Positions 60,070 through 64,000 of a stretch of DNA of 64,000 nucleotides are shown piece by piece; the first letter of the stretch is position 1; the number at the start of each line of letters is the position of its first letter. This DNA is from Planotetraspora mira. GTDB lineage: Bacteria; Actinomycetota; Actinomycetes; Streptosporangiales; Streptosporangiaceae. The DNA lies in NCBI RefSeq assembly GCF_016863275.1, contig NZ_BOOO01000009.1, forward strand, positions 62,001 to 126,000, in the 5' to 3' direction. The notes beneath the pieces were generated by a model that worked only from the letters and a program-made list of their open reading frames with translations, was not told where the DNA came from and did not search any database. Position numbers and translations under genes: made by a program.

Positions 60070-60483
60070 GTGCACACCCTGCAACGCCCCCGCGCCTCGT
60101 GGCCGGCACGGCTCATCGTCATGCTCGCCGCCCTCACGTCCCTGATCGGCCTCGTCGGCATCACCCCCGCCAACGCGTCGGTCTACAACTCCTGCACCAT
60201 CTCGCGGTGCGCCGACGCGCGCTCGGCCGACGCGATCTGGGAGTCCAAGGGCTACCCCACCACCGCCGGCTGGTACACCTGGTCGGGCGGCAAGTACAAC
60301 TACACTGGCGGACGCTTCCAGAACCGTGAGGGCCAGCTCCCCAGCGGGGGCACCTACTACGAGTACGACGTGTACTCCCGGGCACGAGGCGCGGCACGTG
60401 ACGCGTACCGGATCGTCGTCAACCGCAGCACCGGCGTGACCTGGTTCTCCCCGAACCACTACACCGACTTCTACCGGCTCTAG
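60070..60483 (+). CDS. Secreted guanyl-specific ribonuclease (RNase Sa/barnase family)
   Basis: 137 residues. Signal peptide (ASWPARLIVMLAALTSLIGLVG, cleavage near NASV), a short propeptide-like segment, then the RNase fold: GGRFQNREGQLPSGGTYYEYDVYSRARGAARDAYRIVVN and SPNHYTDFYRL. By alignment with RNase Sa, Glu 98 (YYEYDV), Arg 110/114 and His 130 (PNHYTDF) are the catalytic residues. It cleaves RNA after guanosine outside the cell. GTG 60070 has AGGAGG 5 nt upstream. The barstar gene follows after 7 bp, as an immunity partner. Confidence 0.9.
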   Translation: MHTLQRPRASWPARLIVMLAALTSLIGLVGITPANASVYNSCTISRCADARSADAIWESKGYPTTAGWYTWSGGKYNYTGGRFQNREGQLPSGGTYYEYDVYSRARGAARDAYRIVVNRSTGVTWFSPNHYTDFYRL

Positions 60484-60490
60484 GAACTCC

Positions 60491-60868
60491 ATGACATCCG
60501 CCGCACGTCCGCTGCCGCCATGGCTGACGGTGTCCACCGGCCTGGCGCCGGCGGTCGTCGACGGGAGCGCATGCCGGACCCGCGCCGCCTTCTTCGAGGA
60601 GGCGGCGCGGGCTCTGCGCCTTCCCGGCTACTTCGGCCGCAACTGGGACGCGCTCACCGACTCGCTGCGCGATGTGATCCGTACCGGGATCGTCGCCCTG
60701 ATCGTGGAGCACGCCGAGGAACTCCTGAGCGACGAGCCCCCCGAGCAGTTCGCCACCTTGCTGGCCGTCCTGGCCGGCGCAGCCGACGCCGGGCTGACCG
60801 TGACCCTGTGCACCGAGCCCGGCCAGGAAACCCTGCTCCGCCGTCGGGTCGCCGCCGCCCTGGCCTGA
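60491..60868 (+). CDS. Barstar-family ribonuclease inhibitor
   Basis: 125 residues. Barstar fold: VVDGSACRTRAAFFEEAARALRLPGYFGRNWDALTDSLRD with the acidic binding helix, LIVEHAEELL and a closing LAGAADAGLTVTLC. It binds the RNase active site and protects the producer before export. It follows the RNase gene by 7 bp on the same strand, so the two are co-translated. Confidence 0.9.
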   Translation: MTSAARPLPPWLTVSTGLAPAVVDGSACRTRAAFFEEAARALRLPGYFGRNWDALTDSLRDVIRTGIVALIVEHAEELLSDEPPEQFATLLAVLAGAADAGLTVTLCTEPGQETLLRRRVAAALA

Positions 60869-60913
60869 CCCCCGGACGGCATCGGCGATCTGACCCCTGC
60901 ACACAGAAGCGAT

Positions 60914-60968
60914 ACGGCCGGCCACGAGCGTGCTCCGGTTCCCCGGAGCACGCCACCTGGCCGGCCGT
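60914..60968. terminator. Nested hairpins between convergent genes
   Basis: Outer arms ACGGCCGGCC (60914-60923) and GGCCGGCCGT (60959-60968) enclose CGTGCTCCGG-TTCC-CCGGAGCACG (60929-60952); both stems are perfect. Confidence 0.75.
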
Positions 60969-60997
60969 TCACACGCCGGACCGCGTCCGGGCCTCGA

Positions 60998-63900
60998 TCA
61001 GGGGCCCGTGATCGTGAACTGCGATCCCGGTTGTTTCACGATGTCGCCGTCGGCCGAGTTGGTGATGGTCACGTTCGTCAGCGTCGCGTTGCCGCGGGCT
61101 CCGCTCATGGCCAGGATGCCGGCGCCGTTGTTGGATTTGTCGATCTTCACATTGGTGATCGCGACGTTCGGCATGTTGCCGCCGCCCGTCTTGAACTGGA
61201 TGCCGTCATAGGTCGAGTCGGAGATGTCGGTGTCGCGGATGGTGACGCCGGTGATGTCCCTGCTCGACGGGAACAGCGTGATGGCGCCGAACTCCTGGTC
61301 CTCGTTCCAGAAGACGCCGCCGCTGCGGTAGATCCCGTTGTTGGCGATCAACGTGGTCCCCGAGAAGGGCAGGGGGCTGTGGTCGGTCGCCAGCATGATG
61401 CCCGGGTAGTTCATGGTGTCGTAGATCAGGTTGTTCTCGATCGAGTTGTCGTAGCCGCCGTAGATCGCGATGCCGTTCGCGCGCCAGGGCAACTGGACGG
61501 TGTTGTTGATGAAGTGGTTGTCGTGCGTGTTGTCGACGACCTGGTCCTTCACGGCCTGGTTGGCCCAGACCGCGAGGGCGTCGTCGCCGGTGGTGCGGAA
61601 CGAGGAGTTGAACACCTTCGAGTTGCGTGTGCCGTTGGTGAAGTTGATCCCGTCGGCGTAGGTGTCGCGGACGCGCATGCCGCTGAACTCGAGCCCGTCG
61701 GCGGGTCCCCAGAGGGCGGGGATGTTGTCGTAGTCACGACCGACCCAGACGCCCACGTTGGCATGCTCGATCCAGACGTTGGAGATCTTGGTGTTCTTGC
61801 CGAACCGCCCGTTCAGGCCGACGCCGCCCTCGTCGTTGCCGTCACCGCCACGGATACGGCCTGAGCCGAAGATGGCGATGTCGGAGATCTGGACGTTGTC
61901 GTCGATGTCGAAGCCGAAGTTGCCCTCGTGCGGGTGGTTGATGCCGCCCACCACGTCCTGCGGCTCGGTCAGGGTGTACAGCTGGGAGTGCCACATGCCC
62001 GCGCCGCGGATCGTGACGTTGCTGATGCCCACCTGGTTGTACTGACCCCGGTTCAGCGGGTCGTCGGTGAGGATCTTCTGCTCCTGCCGCCACTGCCCCG
62101 CCGGGATCCACACGCAGCTGATGACCCCGTTCTGGTCGTCGGTCACCGCCCGCTGGATGGCGGCCGTGTCGTCGAGCCCGTCATTGGGCACCGCGCCGTA
62201 GGCCGTGATCGAGGTGCAACCGGCCGGCTGGCTCGCCGGTGGCGCCACCTGCTCCAGGTCGATCAGGTCGATGATGTAGAAGGAGGCCGTGTCGGTCGCA
62301 TCGCGCTGCAACCGGAACTTGGTGCCGGCCGGGTAGCTCTGCGTGAGCAGCGCATTCGACTCGTCGAACAGCCGCCTCGCGTCGCCCTGCGGGGTGTTCG
62401 TCAGCGCTTCGGGGCCGTCGGTGTTCCCGTACAGCCAGCTGTGTCGTGAGGAGAGGGTCAGTTTCCGGGCGAAGGTGCCGTTGATGTAGAGGCTGATGCT
62501 GGCCTCGATGCCGCCGCCGTTCGGCGCGTCGGGGATGGAGTTGCGCACCACGATCGAGTTGGAGGGGCTGGTGGAGGTGAACTCGACGAACTGTCCCGTG
62601 CTGTTCAGCCGCACCGACTTCCGCCCGGAGGATTCGGTGGCGAAGTTGGTGTGCCCGAAGGTGCGCAGCGGGTCGGCCTCCAGCAGCGTGCCCTGATAGG
62701 TGGCGGATTCGGCCTCGTACTCGACCCACGGAACCGCCGCCCCGCGGCCGACCACGATCGCCTGCGAGAACGTGTTGTTGGTCTCGTTGGTCTCGGCGAC
62801 GACGTTGGTAGCGTCTGCGGTGGCGGTGATGGTGGCGCCGCCGCTGGTGGCCGTCCAACTGCCGCTGATGGCCACGTCGGCCGTCGCACCCGCCGCGATC
62901 GACGGCGTGTTGGTGTTGAGCGTGGTGCCGCCCACCGCCACACGGGTGACCGTGGTCGCGCCGGAAGCGGCGGTTCCGCGGTTCTTCACCGCCACGTTGA
63001 ACGTCACGGCCGCTCCGACGGCCGGGTTCGGCGGATTGGAGCTGACGCTGAGGACCTGCAGGTCAGGGCCGGGCGCCTGGGCGACGACCAGCGACGACGA
63101 CGCGGTGAAGGTGTTGTTGTTCTCGTTCTGCTCGAAGACCGTGTTGTCCGCGTCCACCCGGGCGCTGACGGTGTAGGTCCCCTCGCCGCGGGTGCCGATG
63201 TTCTGGGTCACCGTGGCGGTGCCGTTGACGGGCAGGCCGGGGATGTTCGCGGTGCCGACCAGAGTGCCGCCGAGGTAGAGGTTGACGTCGTCCGCGGCGG
63301 AGGCCGCGGTTCCCGAGTTCCTGACCGTAGCCGACAATGTGATCGCGTTGGTCTCGTTCGGGGAGGCCGGGGTCCACGTGAGGTTGGTGACCGCGAGGTC
63401 GGGGTTGGGTGCCGGGACGCCGATGACCTGGAACTCGGCGGCCTGGCCGGCGGGGGCGCCGGTGTTGGAGGTGATCCGGAGCTGGACGTCCGCGACCCGG
63501 CCGCTGACCGGGATGGTCACGGTGTTGCCGGAGGACGGGCTGAAGTTGTACGCCGTCGCCCCGGACAGACTGGAGAAGGTCGTGGCGCTCTGCTCACGCC
63601 CGAGGACCTGGATGGTCTGGGTGCGGGGGCCCCAGGAGCTGTCGGGGTTGAGCTTGACGACGACCTGGTTGACGTCGGCGTTCGACCCGAGTTGGACAGT
63701 GAGCGTGTTCGGGTAGCTGCCGCCCGCGCCTTCCCAGTAGGTCGCGGTGCTGTTGTCGTTGGCGTTGGCCGGCACGAAGGTGAAGACCGAACCGGACGCC
63801 GTGATCGGCTTGCCGACGGCGAGGTTGGAGCCTCCACCACCACCGGTGCCGGTACGCGTGACGGTGTTGCTGTCCGCCGACTGCTTACCCGAGGCGTCCT

Positions 63901-64000
63901 TGGCCTTCACGTAATACGACACCGTCGCCGTGGCCGGCTGGGTGTCGGTGTAGGTCAAAACGTTGCCCGCCACACTGCCCCGCAGCGCGTTGTTGGCATA
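60998..64000 (-). CDS. Secreted GH87-like glucanase with CARDB and discoidin-type domains, 5' end outside window
   Basis: At least 1000 residues, open through the right edge. In order: an Fn3 end (TATVSYYVKAKDASGKQSADSNTVT), a discoidin/F5-8C domain (NLAVGKPITASGSVF ... FQVIGVP), two CARDB domains (DLAVTNLTWTPASPNETN and DLQVLSVSSNPPNPAVG), a CBM35/6-like module (VEYEAESATYQGTL), and a right-handed beta-helix (DGLDDTAAIQRAV to the end). The helix carries ADGINFTN and TTGDDALAVW, the acidic positions of GH87 alpha-1,3-glucanases (mycodextranase-type). Probably degrades fungal cell-wall alpha-glucan. The first ATG/GTG at 63973 is not the true start. Confidence 0.8.
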   Translation of the reverse strand, partial: YANNALRGSVAGNVLTYTDTQPATATVSYYVKAKDASGKQSADSNTVTRTGTGGGGGSNLAVGKPITASGSVFTFVPANANDNSTATYWEGAGGSYPNTLTVQLGSNADVNQVVVKLNPDSSWGPRTQTIQVLGREQSATTFSSLSGATAYNFSPSSGNTVTIPVSGRVADVQLRITSNTGAPAGQAAEFQVIGVPAPNPDLAVTNLTWTPASPNETNAITLSATVRNSGTAASAADDVNLYLGGTLVGTANIPGLPVNGTATVTQNIGTRGEGTYTVSARVDADNTVFEQNENNNTFTASSSLVVAQAPGPDLQVLSVSSNPPNPAVGAAVTFNVAVKNRGTAASGATTVTRVAVGGTTLNTNTPSIAAGATADVAISGSWTATSGGATITATADATNVVAETNETNNTFSQAIVVGRGAAVPWVEYEAESATYQGTLLEADPLRTFGHTNFATESSGRKSVRLNSTGQFVEFTSTSPSNSIVVRNSIPDAPNGGGIEASISLYINGTFARKLTLSSRHSWLYGNTDGPEALTNTPQGDARRLFDESNALLTQSYPAGTKFRLQRDATDTASFYIIDLIDLEQVAPPASQPAGCTSITAYGAVPNDGLDDTAAIQRAVTDDQNGVISCVWIPAGQWRQEQKILTDDPLNRGQYNQVGISNVTIRGAGMWHSQLYTLTEPQDVVGGINHPHEGNFGFDIDDNVQISDIAIFGSGRIRGGDGNDEGGVGLNGRFGKNTKISNVWIEHANVGVWVGRDYDNIPALWGPADGLEFSGMRVRDTYADGINFTNGTRNSKVFNSSFRTTGDDALAVWANQAVKDQVVDNTHDNHFINNTVQLPWRANGIAIYGGYDNSIENNLIYDTMNYPGIMLATDHSPLPFSGTTLIANNGIYRSGGVFWNEDQEFGAITLFPSSRDITGVTIRDTDISDSTYDGIQFKTGGGNMPNVAITNVKIDKSNNGAGILAMSGARGNATLTNVTITNSADGDIVKQPGSQFTITGP

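Overview
The window is about 64 kb of high-GC DNA with the look of a filamentous actinomycete chromosome (Actinomycetota). Evidence: GC-rich third codon positions, many GTG starts, many TANNNT boxes placed 6-8 nt before a start codon (leaderless genes), several extracytoplasmic-function sigma factors, an F420-type PPOX enzyme, a LAL-type LuxR regulator and many secreted proteins. A Streptosporangiales-type host (Nonomuraea, Streptosporangium or Actinomadura relatives) is my guess from protein style only. There is no CRISPR array, rRNA, intact insertion sequence or obvious biosynthetic cluster.

Layout. 1-9.1 kb: a P-type ATPase cut by the left edge, a DUF985 cupin, a phosphotransferase, a broken Fic gene, a divergent PPOX/MarR pair and small stand-alone genes. 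9.1-15.4 kb: a WYL-domain regulator divergent from a two-gene operon across a perfect inverted repeat, an ECF sigma factor with a hydrolase, a Cys-rich/Thr-Arg-repeat secreted protein, a PEP-mutase-like enzyme and a polytopic membrane protein. 15.4-20 kb: a GAF-PP2C phosphatase, a DUF732-like lipoprotein, a truncated ECF sigma gene and an AraC regulator with a hydrolase. 20.3-23.5 kb: a large secreted protein with three near-identical lamin-tail repeats. 23.5-31.2 kb: a LAL regulator and a cluster of hydrolases around it, with two shared CACGTG-centred sites. 31.3-40 kb: methyltransferase, second ECF-SnoaL sigma factor, RibD-like reductase, quinone reductase, aldo/keto reductase, MarR-SDR pair and an XRE/MmyB regulator. 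40-46 kb: patatin-hydrolase pair, an integrase relic, an orphan PAS-GAF histidine kinase and an Ig-repeat secreted protein. 46-55 kb: an ArsR-SRPBCC-RibD operon, carboxylesterase, membrane protein, lipoprotein, M48 protease, and a sigma factor with a repeat-rich membrane protein. 55-64 kb: tRNA-Arg(ACG), MaoC hydratase, phytase-like secreted esterase, acyl-CoA ligase, a secreted barnase-type RNase with barstar, and a GH87-like beta-helix glucanase cut by the right edge.

How it works together. This is mostly accessory chromosome: single genes and short regulator-target pairs rather than one pathway. The best-supported functional units are the RNase/barstar pair, ArsR-SRPBCC-reductase, MarR-SDR with tandem palindromes, the WYL regulator with its operator and operon, the LAL-hydrolase cluster, and the sigma factor with its anti-sigma-like partner. 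Relics (Fic gene with two frame breaks, ECF gene without region 4, integrase C-terminus, a tRNA T-arm fragment) show past gene flux and decay. No convincing new defence or biosynthetic system was found; the most unusual items are the Thr-Arg repeat protein, a 24-codon CxxC/HxH peptide with a strong ribosome site, and a dispersed terminator repeat shared by tRNA-Arg and a hydrolase locus.
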